From: Turnera subulata
Taxonomy: Eukaryota; Streptophyta; Magnoliopsida; Malpighiales; Passifloraceae
NCBI GenBank assembly: GCA_028386065.3
Contig: JAKUCV010002506.1
Coordinates: forward strand, 125,651-189,650
Length of the DNA: 64,000 bases
Reading direction: 5' to 3'
How positions within the stretch are numbered: the stretch's first letter is position 1; every line of letters starts with the position of its first letter. Below, piece after piece: positions 52,771 to 62,928 of the stretch. Below the pieces are notes generated by a model, which did no database searches, had not been told where the DNA came from, and worked only from the letters and a program-made list of their open reading frames with translations. The position numbers were made by a program, and so were the translations under genes.

Positions 52771-55164
52771 TGAAACGCCCCGACCCATATTTACCGTTCT
52801 TAGTAAACACGTGCCGGAACTGTAACAACCTGACTAAATAAAGCCCAGCATACAGTGTATACAACAGAAACTCGGGCTCAACAGCCCAAAATAAAAAACA
52901 TAAAAAACAACATAACCGGCCCAATAGCCCAACAATAGTAAAAATAATGCACAGCGGAAGACTTAATAACTCACAAAACACTGTATGCGACACTGATGCA
53001 AACTATGGATCTGAGCCCTGTCCAAGGGATAACACCGCAGCCTGTCTGGAATGCACCAAACCTGTACCACAAATAATCCATCCTATGGGATGAAAGCCCG
53101 CAGGTGAGGGGTGAGTCCGAAGTGCTCACCGACGAAGGATAGACTATCAATATGCAACACTATAATTACTCAAGGTCGAAAACAGGCAAAAAAAACCGCC
53201 AAGTACATACCAAACCAAAAACTCGACCCAAAACTAGTCCAAGACCAAAAGACTAAATCAAAAATCCAATTTTCCAATTTTATCTTTCCGGGCCCCGTCA
53301 CGGATAAGCTAGGGGTCAGACCTGGTTATCAACGCATTTCGGGTGCCAGACCAAATCCAAGAGAACCCAGGGATCGACATCCCAAAAATAAGAACCTAGG
53401 GATAGACATCCCAAAAATAATCACGGGATAGACATCCCAAGCATAGACTTCTTATCACAAGTAAACCAGGTCATGGCCACCACAAAACTGTCTTAAACCA
53501 CCGAGTCGTACCGCTACTTACCACGTGACAATTATATTATCATCATCCAAAACCAAGTCACAGGGATCAACATCCCTAACCAAAATACCGGGATAGACAT
53601 CCCTATCCAAATCCAAGGATCGAAATCCTTATCACATTTGATTATTTATTCCATTATACTTTAAACAAAAAAGACACCAGGATTAATATCCAAAAACTAA
53701 ACAAGGGGATAAACATCCAAAAAACAAATCAAGACACTGGATAAACATCCCGAACCAAAACACAACAAATGCAACAACCAACAAAGCAATAATCATCAAA
53801 CACAGTAACCGAGAAATACAGGCACATATCGAAGGAAATCCATCCTCACCTTAGCCGATTACTCAACTCCAGAAACAATGACCGGTCCCAAGCTGGCTCC
53901 TCGGGAAACTGCCCGATATCATAACCTACACAACAGAACAATATACTCACATAAATGCACATAATCGGTATGCTATGATGCCAATACTGCTAATTAAACC
54001 CATCCCGGTTACATATCTTTTATTATCGTCTTTTACCGAAAATATTATACCGTACGTATATCCGAATATAATTTCGGTACCAAACCCTAATTAAAACTCT
54101 TTTCAAAATATTTTTCATAGTTTAATTATACCTTTTTTCCAAATTATAATTACCATAATAAATATTTAACAAATTTTATATATATCAGAAAATACTTCCA
54201 TACAATAAATTATGTCATATTCTTTATTTCTCTAGCAACATAAATTAATAAAAATATATATATATATACATAAAATTATTATTTATCAAATATATATTAA
54301 GGTAAGCATATACTATATGTATTCTTTTTCCAGAAATTATAATCATATAAACATATTTTCTGAAAATAAATATAGGTATGCATGTTTATTTTTCTAGAGA
54401 TATAATACATCCCAAAACAATTATATTATCAATATAATAATCTATTTCCAGAAATATTACTTAGGTACACCATATATATTTTTTTCAGAAAATATATATC
54501 TTTTTATTTTTAATTAATTTATACCGTTTATAACCATATTTATTTCCCAAAATTATATTTTCCAGAATTATTTTCCCAAAATATAATCCTTATTATTATT
54601 TTCCTTCCATTTAATTTTTTTTCCAGATTTTATTATTATTTTTTTCTTCCCTTCTCTCTTTTTTTTTCTGTGTTTGTTTTATTTATTTCTTTTTTTTTCT
54701 CTCTTTTTTTTTCTTTTCCTCTTCTTTTTTTTTTCCTCTCTTCTCTTTTTTTTTTTTTCCTCTTCTTTCTTCCTCTTTTCTTCTCTTCCTCTTTTCTTCT
54801 CTTCCTCCCCTTCTCCTTTCCTGCTTCTGATTATAAAGACGAAGAAAAACTGTTCAGCCTGTGATTCTTCAATAATGCAGCTTGTCTGCATTATGGAGCG
54901 AGTCCGGTCCGGACCAGAAAATAACTGATACCCCCTTAGTTATTTTCCGGTGTGATTTTTCCGAAGATTCCGGGACCCGAAAAATACCAACTTAGGCCCG
55001 AAAAATCCACGGAAAAATCTCGAGCGCGGGAAAACCCTCGGTTTCGAAAAACGACGCCCGATTTACCTTGAATTAATTATCCAAGATTAATTCATTCGGT
55101 AAATCACTGTATAATGACTTTAACAGTCCCGGTAAAAATCCAAATTTTTACCCGGGCTGTTGCA
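52771..55164 (-). repeat. Tekay-like 5' LTR
   Basis: 2,394 bp with the same order of features as 48054-50417, including the GGGATnnnnATCCC series (53365-53750) and pyrimidine-rich tract (54640-54820). The last bases read TGTTGCA where the other LTR has TGTTACA. Confidence 0.93.
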
Positions 55165-56183
55165 ATGCGCGCATATTAGGGGCACATCGCCAGCCTTTGA
55201 TTACCAGGGGCATGAAATGCCCGCTTGGCACCTGATGTCGGGTTGAGACGCCCGGTAGACAAACCAAAGCCGTGTACCCGATGCACGCTAAACCCAAAGC
55301 CGTGTACCCGGTACACGCAAAACCCAAGCCGTGTACCCGGTACACGCAAGACCGAAAGTCGTGAACCCGATAGACGCAAACCCAAAGCCGTGTACCCGGT
55401 ACACGCAAAATCAAAGTTGTGTACCCGGTGCATGCAAAATTGAGAGATGAGAAAGAACAAACCTGAGGAAACGCAAAACCAAAGCCGTATACCCAGTAGA
55501 TGCAAAGCCAAAGCCGTGTACCCGGTACACACAAATCCAAAGCAGTGCACCCGGTACAGGCAAACCCAAAGCCGTGTACCCGGTGCACGCAAAACCAAAC
55601 CCCGGGATGAGATGATTTCCAAACCAAATATTGAATAAACAATTGACGAGATAAGTTGATTCTCGATGATCGAGCCACGAAGTGGAACCTTTTTTATGAG
55701 AGATGTAGGGGCATGTGATGCCCAAGGTATAGACAACACTGTCGCGGATCGGCATCTTAGAGGATGACTGGGGCATGAGATGCCCAGGGACTAGATAACC
55801 AGGCCGTGAAATGGTATTTCTGACGGAAGTCGATGGCGAAGCTATTGGGATGAGATGAATCCCGAAAACCATGACTTGGGATGAGATGATTCCCAAATCG
55901 AAACCTAGTTAACAAGGATAAGATGATTCCTTGTCAACAACCCGATAGATGAGATGTTTTTATCACCTCAAAATGAGATGATTCCCGAAAACCTAGGATG
56001 AGATGATTCCCAGAAACCGAGGGTCAGTCCTACAAAACTTCAGGATGAGATGATTCCTGAAGAGGAGCATGGGATGCTCCAAAACCTGGCACACACAACG
56101 CACATCTATCATTCAATTTTGGTTGTTCCTATTCTTACGTTGATTTGTCCTTAGTTCCTAAGGACTCATCAATGAGGGGCATC
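55165..56183 (+). repeat. Tat 3' region, second hairpin array set
   Basis: This is the continuation of the Tat element after the Tekay-like insertion. 55260-55600 has nine or ten units of about 30-40 bp built on CGTGTACCCGGTACACG flanked by AAGCC and GCAAA. 55640-56060 has several TGAGATGAT-loop units, and GGGCATnnnATGCCC hairpins occur at 55207, 55709 and 55772. GGAGCAT/ATGCTCC (56063-56080) and 'gaggggcatc' lead to the LTR. The layout copies 32943-34360. Confidence 0.85.
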
Positions 56184-56991
56184 TGTGAACACCCAAATTT
56201 GACCCATGAATTTTCCACAAAAGTTAGATTTTAAATGTGTTTGAACCTAGGGTTAATGAGATGATTTGGTCCTAGGAATAAAGCATGTCAAGAATTTATC
56301 TTAGTGAAAGTAACACATTTTAGTGATTTGAGCCGTTGTATATTGGTGTACTAGGATTAATGAGAAGATTTAATCTTAGGATAAAATATACAAAAAGGTT
56401 TATTTATACTGAAATGTGTTTTTGGGGCCTTTTATCTATTTTTAATTCAATTTTAATGAGATGATTTATCTTTGGGTTAAAGATGGATTTATGGGCCCAA
56501 GTTAATTCTCCAGAGTTTGATTAGCCCATTAACACATTTCTTGTAGACCAATCTTAGCTCTGATTTTCGTGAAAAATCAGAGCTAAATCCTCATTTATGT
56601 GGAAATGTTGTTTTTGGTATGATTTAGTATAAAATGGGTGTTAAATGTGTAATAAATCAATCTTGGGATGATTTAGGGGAGTGATGATCAAGTAATTGAG
56701 TGATTCTGGGTTAATTACGTGGTAGGATCAAATCAGAGCTGAAGTAGGGGGATTGGGAGTCAAAAAAGGACGGATGGGTGCCTAACGCCTTCCCATCTAT
56801 GACGAACCCCCGATCCCATGACTTTGGTTCGCCATGACCATGTAGCCTAAAGGAGTCACTTGACGGTTTTTCCCAAGTTTTGTTCTTAAATAAAATTTGG
56901 GTGGCGACTCCAATGTCTTGAGATTGACCCGAGGAAGAAGGTCAAAGGATTAGGTGAATAGGCCCAAGTGATTTTGGGTCGGGTATTCACA
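56184..56991 (+). mobile_element. Tat 3' LTR (808 bp)
   Basis: TGTGAACACCCAAATTTGACC to GGGTCGGGTATTCACA, preceded by a purine tract. It is shorter than the 1.85-kb LTRs at 4.2-7.9 kb because the GC-rich hairpin block between 'gtcaaaaaagga' and 'cggatgggtgcc' is missing. About 75 bp before its end it contains 'gtggcgactcca', a copy of the primer-binding-site core. Confidence 0.9.
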
Positions 56992-57393
56992 CCGTGCCAT
57001 CAAACTTGTCAAAATTTGGCATCTTGAACTTATTGGGGAGCCTTGCTTTGGGGAATAAAGCCAAATGATCGAGGTTGTAGTCATCCTCCTTGCGCTTTAG
57101 CTCCTTGAGCATTCCTTCGATCTTGTTGATCTTCTCATCAAAGCGTGGGATCAGAATTTCCGGATTCTCATCAACAATAATTGGCTGTTTACCATCGGCT
57201 TTGCTAGTGCTAATTTTTTAGGATTGGGCAACGGTCCCATCATTGCCCCTTGCTATCTTCAAAGCTTCGAGAAATTGAGCCATGTTGACATCCTTCAACT
57301 TCTCCACCATCTCACCCATCACGGTCAGATCATTAACTTGTTCTCGTTCTTGGCTCCGAGATTGCGTTTTATTGCTCCTAAGCCCTTGGTAGT
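56992..57393 (-). pseudogene. Tat gag fragment
   Basis: The minus strand encodes 'VMGEMVEKLKDVNMAQFLEAL' then a stop, and in the same frame 'PIIVDENPEILIPRFDEKI' and 'KFKMPNFDKFDGT', the conserved segment before the Tat capsid core. It is cut at 56992 by the plus-strand LTR and at 57393 by an Athila-like LTR. Its strand is opposite to the adjacent Tat LTR, so a second Tat copy is involved. Confidence 0.75.
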
Positions 57394-58764
57394 TGATGCG
57401 TAGAAATCTACAAGCGCACAGATCGAGGTAGCACACAAGGTCGTATCCACAGGAACTAGGCAAAATAATCAACTAACAGACTCACTCTGTTAGGCTGAAA
57501 ACAGTAAAAGAAGTAACGATTTCGAGATTGTGATTTGAGATTACGATAAATAATAAAATAAACAGAGGTAAGCTGTAAATAAAACGAAGAGATCAGTTGA
57601 TAAAAAGCCTAGATCAATCGGGGTTCACTACTCTATCCTTTTATGCCCTAATTATCCTCCAGATCCTGCTAACAGGGTGACTCTGTTCCGTGTCCGCGAA
57701 CGGGGCGACACTGTTTGCTAAAAATCTACAGCTTTCTATTCGTTTTCTTGATGGGTAACAACCTAGGGTGAAATTATCGACTTTTGGATGTATAATTTCG
57801 TCTCAGAGGTCAATCTTACCACAGTCGTGGATCAAACCTATTCCTAAGAGCAATGATGCTTTTTATTGTTACTAATTCCACAATAATCCTAATGCCGTTC
57901 AGCACCTAGATTAGGGTTTGTTTATGATTTTCCAGAATTAAACGTCTCCTGTTGGTGATTAGTCTAATTCCTAAGACAAGTTTTAAGGTGATCAAGCTTC
58001 AAACCCGAATTATGCTCACATAAACAAATCAACAACACAAATAAGAAAACTGCTCGAGGAGTAATTAAATCATAAAAAGAATTGAGTAGCTACATCCCTC
58101 TTGATCTAGAAAAGAGGATTTAGTTCATAGAAAAATATAAAATAAACATGGAGGATTTGTTCATAGCAAACCGTAAAATAAAACTAGAAAAATCTCCACA
58201 AAAAGTCTTCTGCCATCCAGCTGCTGTGGACAAAATTCTGGAGTCCCCCTTCTGCTGGAGCCGACTTCACCTTTTATGCTCCAAGAAACCCTAGAATTAA
58301 TTCCTAGAAGTTAGCTTAGGTAGCTAGAATCTAGGAATTAATATTTTTTTGGGATTCTTTTCCTTCTTTTAGTCACAGCAGGCTTCTTTCTCTTATAGGA
58401 GTGCCAAACAAGTCGGTGGTTTAATATAAGTCCTACTAAATAGCAAGCAAGTGTTGACGCAATTTATAATAAATTCCAGATTCTGTCCTGCGGGATTCAA
58501 CAGAGTGACACCGTTGAAAACTCTACGCCAGGAAATCTTCATCAAATCAGCTCTAATCTTTCCAGAAATCCACAAAGAGCTTGAATCCCACGAAATATAG
58601 GTTATTTTGCATCAAAAGACACCTGAAAGCAAGTATCAATTAGTGAAGATAATGCTAGTATAAAATAGACAAAAACCGTAATTAAAATGCATGGTTCCTA
58701 ACTAAATACTTGGCGAAAGGAACATTTTATGCTCCAAATTACTATATGATGTGCACACATATCA
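57394..58764 (-). mobile_element. Athila-like LTR (3' LTR of a minus-strand element)
   Basis: On the minus strand it starts TGATATGTGTGCACATC (58764) and ends TCTACGCATCA (57394). The preceding minus-strand sequence 'gttcaggtttgggggaatt' is a polypurine tract with the 'gcttggggacaagcaaaag' word typical of these elements. It contains partly palindromic 'aacagggtgac...ctgtt' words. Confidence 0.8.
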
Positions 58765-59591
58765 AATTCCCCCAAACCTGAACTTTTGCTTGTCCCCAAG
58801 CAAAACTAAGCAATAAATCAAGGAAAAAGATAGGATATGCACAAGGATGTTATCTATTCAAACCTGCACGGCGTGACCCTGTTCAAATACAACCTGCAAT
58901 TTAGCCTTAGAAAAGTCCACCTTTGAAAAGTATGCTCATAAAGTCTCAAGTCTAAAGTTCACCAAATTACACACAATCAAGATTCAAATTCCTTCACAAA
59001 CATTTAGTCCAATCAGTCCTTCAAAAGATATGCTTAGAAATCGAACAATTAGAAACAATATCCCATAGGCAACTCAAAACTCGCATCTCCACTAATGGGC
59101 ACAAATCAATAATCAAATATCAATAGGGCTTAATAAAGGGTTGAAACAAGGTTAGGTTTGTATTTTGAATGAAGGAGAAAGAGTGTTCAAAAGTCTGTCA
59201 AATCACTGAATCCAAACCTTGCAAAATTAGAGCAACTCGATGTTTCAACAGACTGACCCTGTTCGCTGGCAGTAATGTTCATTGAATGATCTGCCCTGCT
59301 CAACTCAAATGCACACACATTTTTTTTTTGTTTTTATTTTTTTTTGTGGGTGTTACGTTTTTCTGTCTCTTTTTTTTTCAACTTTTTGCTTTTTTTTTTT
59401 CCGTGAGTGAGCAGGGGTTAATCATGCTACAGCTTGTATCCTTCTCACAGAAATTCTGAACAGGGCGAGACTGTTGGTCTTGAAATCTGATGTTCAATAC
59501 TCTTTTATGAACTGATGCGCAAGTATATGGACTCAATAACTTAACTGATCAGGCACAAGATGGTCATGTAAGTGGCTGCAAAAGTGTGAGG
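58765..59591 (-). mobile_element. Athila-like internal 3' region
   Basis: Non-coding region upstream (minus sense) of the LTR. It includes T-rich stretches (59318-59400) and further 'aacaggg...ctgtt' words at 58870, 59250 and 59458. It ends where the Tekay-like LTR starts at 59592. Confidence 0.7.
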
Positions 59592-62500
59592 TGTAACACC
59601 CCGAATTTTCATAATTTGATTTTTGGAATTTCCGGAATTTTTATTCCAATTTTACCCTTGTGAAATTTCCGGAATTTTGGTTATGGAAATAAATTATTTT
59701 CCTTGGGAATAGTGTTTTAGGTCGGCAATATAAAGGGTTTGAGTTTCGTCGGAAACGGGGACTTATATCGGGGTGAAACGGAGTTTTAACGTAGTTGTCT
59801 ATAAAACTACGTCGTTTTGCTTAATGGGAAAACAAAAAAATAAAAAAAGAAAACGTTTACTGGCCAAGGGCGGGTTGACCGCGCCTTAGTCCAAAACGGC
59901 GTCGTTTTGGACCAGGCCGGCCAACCCTAACCCCTTTCTTCTTTTTCTTTTCTTTTCTCTTCACTCTTCTTCTTTTTCTCTTCTACCCCGACGGCGCCCA
60001 TCTCTTTTCTTCCTCTCCCTCTTCTCTTCTCCTCTTCCACAATCCTCTCCCCAATTGATTACCCTATCCCGATCCCTCTCTCTCAACTTCTTTTCTTTCT
60101 TTTGGTTCTCCCTCACACACACACCCGTCGACGGCCCATCATCTAGTTCCTTTCTTTTGTGCCGCCGCCGCCGCACCTGTGCAGGGGAAGAGCTGCTCAC
60201 GGAGGAGCTGTGACGAAGGCCGTGGGGGGCTTCGGTTTGCACGCGCGTTCCGGGTCGGATTTGAGTCGCTGCGCCGTGGTAAGCCCTACTCCTCTTCTTT
60301 TTTTTTCTTTCTCCTCACTTCTCCATGGTCTGATGTCGATGTGTGCGTGTGTGTTGTGGGGGGCTTCGGTTTGCACGCGCGTTTCGGGTCGGTTTGTTGT
60401 TGTTGTGTCGTCTCGGTCGGGATGGTGGTGCGTGTTTGTTGGCTCGATGGGTGGACGGATTTGTGTTTTTGGTGGCCGGTATTGGTGGTGCTCGGCAGTG
60501 GCGGCTCGCTGTTGCGGTGGTCTCCGGCAGCGTGCTAACGAGCTCGGGTCTGCGTGGGTTGCTGCTGTTGGCCGGTAGATTTGTTCAAGGGGCAGCCGTG
60601 GGGCTTTGTGGCAGACCCGATCCTTGCAGCTAGTGTCCCGGGTAAGGACTCTCTCTCCCAAATCCTTGTTAACCGTTGTGAAGTTCAGCGGTGCTGTGTT
60701 GTTTGATTCGGATGTTGTGGGTTTGAACGTTGGTTTGGATGTTGTAGGGCTTTGGTTGTTTTGTCGGGGTCGTTTGAGAGCTGTTGGGATTTTCCGGCAA
60801 GGTCACCGGAATCCGGCGAGGCTCGGGAATTTTCCGGCGAAGACTTGGGTTTCATTCCGGCATTAAACGGTACTATCCCGATGTGTAATTTGGAGTTTTA
60901 ATCTCATTCATGGCATGTAATAATTAATGTAGATATAATTGTTGTATCGGGATTTAAAGTTATTTAGTGGAATACCGCGTGTGGGGTTGTGAGTGTGTAT
61001 AGTCAGGAATTTACCGACACGGGTAGAACCATAGGCCGGGAACAGTTGAGCTCGGGTTGACCTTAGAACGGTTTTAGGAAACCGGGCCCAGGCCCAATAT
61101 TTAACTTGTGAATATTTTTTGGACTTAAGTAACGGGCTTTGAGCCCAATCCTATACTTGGTTAACTAAGGACTTAAGGAAGTGGGCTTTAGGCCCGGAAA
61201 TTGAATTTGGACTTAGATTGGGCTTTAGGCCAGAAACACGTAAAGAACATAATGAGTGGGCCATAGGCCCGGGAGCTACTTTTGGACTTAGTTGGGCTTA
61301 AGCCCGGTGAACTTTAGGTCCCGATACTCGGAGTTTAGGTGAGAGAACATCATGTCGGGCTTAGACCCGGGAATTTCATAATTGGCTAACTGGGGACGGG
61401 TTTAACTCAGTTGAGCATTGTAGTTATCATGCATGCACGACTTATTGTGATTGTTTGTAATTTGTTGTGTGTGCCGGTATTCAGGCACAGGTAACACCTC
61501 GGGAGCTGGAGGATCTGTTTTGGGAAAAGCTCCACAGGACAATCGTCGTTAAGGTGACTTTATACGTCTTTTTATGTTTGTATGCATGAGCTTGTTGGAT
61601 TGGTCTGTTTGGAGTTGCATGGCTGTTTGCTTTCATGCTGTGATCCGTATTTTGTGCCTATGTCTTACTGTTTGCTTTTGAGCATGAATTGTTGGATTGT
61701 TATGGTGATAACATGTGGTGTGATTTTGGATAATTTGTGTGATGTGCTGTGGGTCGGAGACCCGGATATTTGACTGAGATGAGAACACACACAACCCTGT
61801 TAAATCACGATTCTTGGCACACATAAACTCATAACTTGTGAATAAAGATAATGTACAGTAGAAGATAGGCTACTGTGTGCTGATGACCGGTTGGTTCGAG
61901 CGGGAAGTGATACCCCTCGGGTTTGCATGCAGGATAGCATGTGATATGCTGATAAGCATATGGGTCTGTAATGACCAGTTCTACCTCCCTCCTTCTACCT
62001 TCCCCTTTCTACCTCCCTCTTTCTCTCTGTCTCTCTCTCTTTCTATGGATATGTTTGGGCTTCCTGCCTGGTTTTATTTGGGCTTATGCCTGGTTGTCTC
62101 ATGAGACGGGAACGAGCTCGACGCACACAGTAGGGGGTCCTGAATAATAAATTATAATAAGAAAACTTAACACTCAACAGATGGAGAATAATGAACTGTT
62201 TGCTTGAATGTCTTGGCATGTTAGTACTGGTTGTTGTATGTTTGCATACTTGTCTTGTTTCTCTTCTTTCCTTTCGAACTTGTTTCTGCACACCTACATA
62301 ATTAGAATTGTACTGCTCACTGAGTAGGCGACTCACATAATCGCCAACGTTGTTTTTCAGACTTTTAGTTAGCGTGCAGTCACTTTCTTCACTTCCGGAG
62401 TGCGGACGTGGTTATCTCAGCAGGTAGCTGTGCTTTTTCTCCCGGTTGGATCCATAGAGCCGACTTGCATCTCATTTTTACTTTTGCTTTATTTTGTCTT

Positions 62501-62784
62501 TATCTTCCGCTGCAATGGATTTTGTTGAGATGTCATTTTGATTTTGACTATTTTATCGGCGGGTTGCCGGGATTTGGTAATTGGTGATGTATCGACAGGA
62601 TGCCGGGTTGACTTGAGGCTCAGTAAGCCAGTTTTGAATTTGATCTTTATGACATCTCGGAATATTAATAATCTCATTTCAGATAATGTTTTGATATTGG
62701 ATTTCGTGTCCTGGGCTTCAGGGGTATTTTGGTAATTTCTTTGTTTGAGTACTTTATTTGTAAAATTGGGACACAGGTGTTTCA
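59592..62784 (+). mobile_element. Tekay-like 5' LTR (3.2 kb)
   Basis: TGTAACACCCCGAATTTTC to CAGGTGTTTCA, followed at once by a PBS. GC-rich CpG-containing sequence at 60120-60870 contains a direct repeat of 'gtggggggcttcggtttgc' (about 60221 and 60355). 61083-61370 has seven GGGCY...RGCCC inverted repeats. Open frames in the GC-rich part are not convincing genes. 1-1217 is another copy of its right part. Confidence 0.92.
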
Positions 62785-62787
62785 GCT

Positions 62788-62800
62788 TGGTAGCAGAGCA
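62788..62800 (+). other. Tekay-like primer-binding site
   Basis: TGGTAGCAGAGCA begins three bases after the LTR and differs by one base from the initiator-tRNA-Met site TGGTATCAGAGCA. Confidence 0.9.
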
Positions 62801-62928
62801 GGCTTCAGATCCTTGGTTTTAAAAGTGTTTTAAACTTTGTTTTCAAAGTGTTTCTGTGTTTAAGCCTGTTTCCGGATTTATGACTTTAAAGGTGTTTTTG
62901 ACTCATTTGCATTCATATAGGCGTTGAT

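Larger units (their letters stand above)
48054..55164 (-). mobile_element. Tekay-like Ty3 element, non-autonomous, with antisense cassette
   Basis: Two long direct repeats (48054-50417 and 52771-55164) have TG/CA ends, and the element is flanked by a perfect ATGCG duplication (48049-48053 and 55165-55169). Orientation is minus: the polypurine tract 'aaggtgggtagac' (complement of 50418-50430) abuts the left LTR and the PBS (52756-52767) abuts the right LTR. The 2.35-kb internal region has no gag or pol. It carries two plus-strand genes instead. It must be mobilised in trans, if at all. Confidence 0.94.

Noticed and set aside
55148..55896. Minus-strand frames with repeated 'YTALGL' type units
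   Set aside because: They are translations of the CGTGTACCCGGTACACG array, and different frames give equally long products.
60159..60866. Several overlapping frames in the GC-rich part of the right LTR
   Set aside because: High GC lowers stop frequency in all frames. No domain is recognisable and the copies at both strands look equally open.
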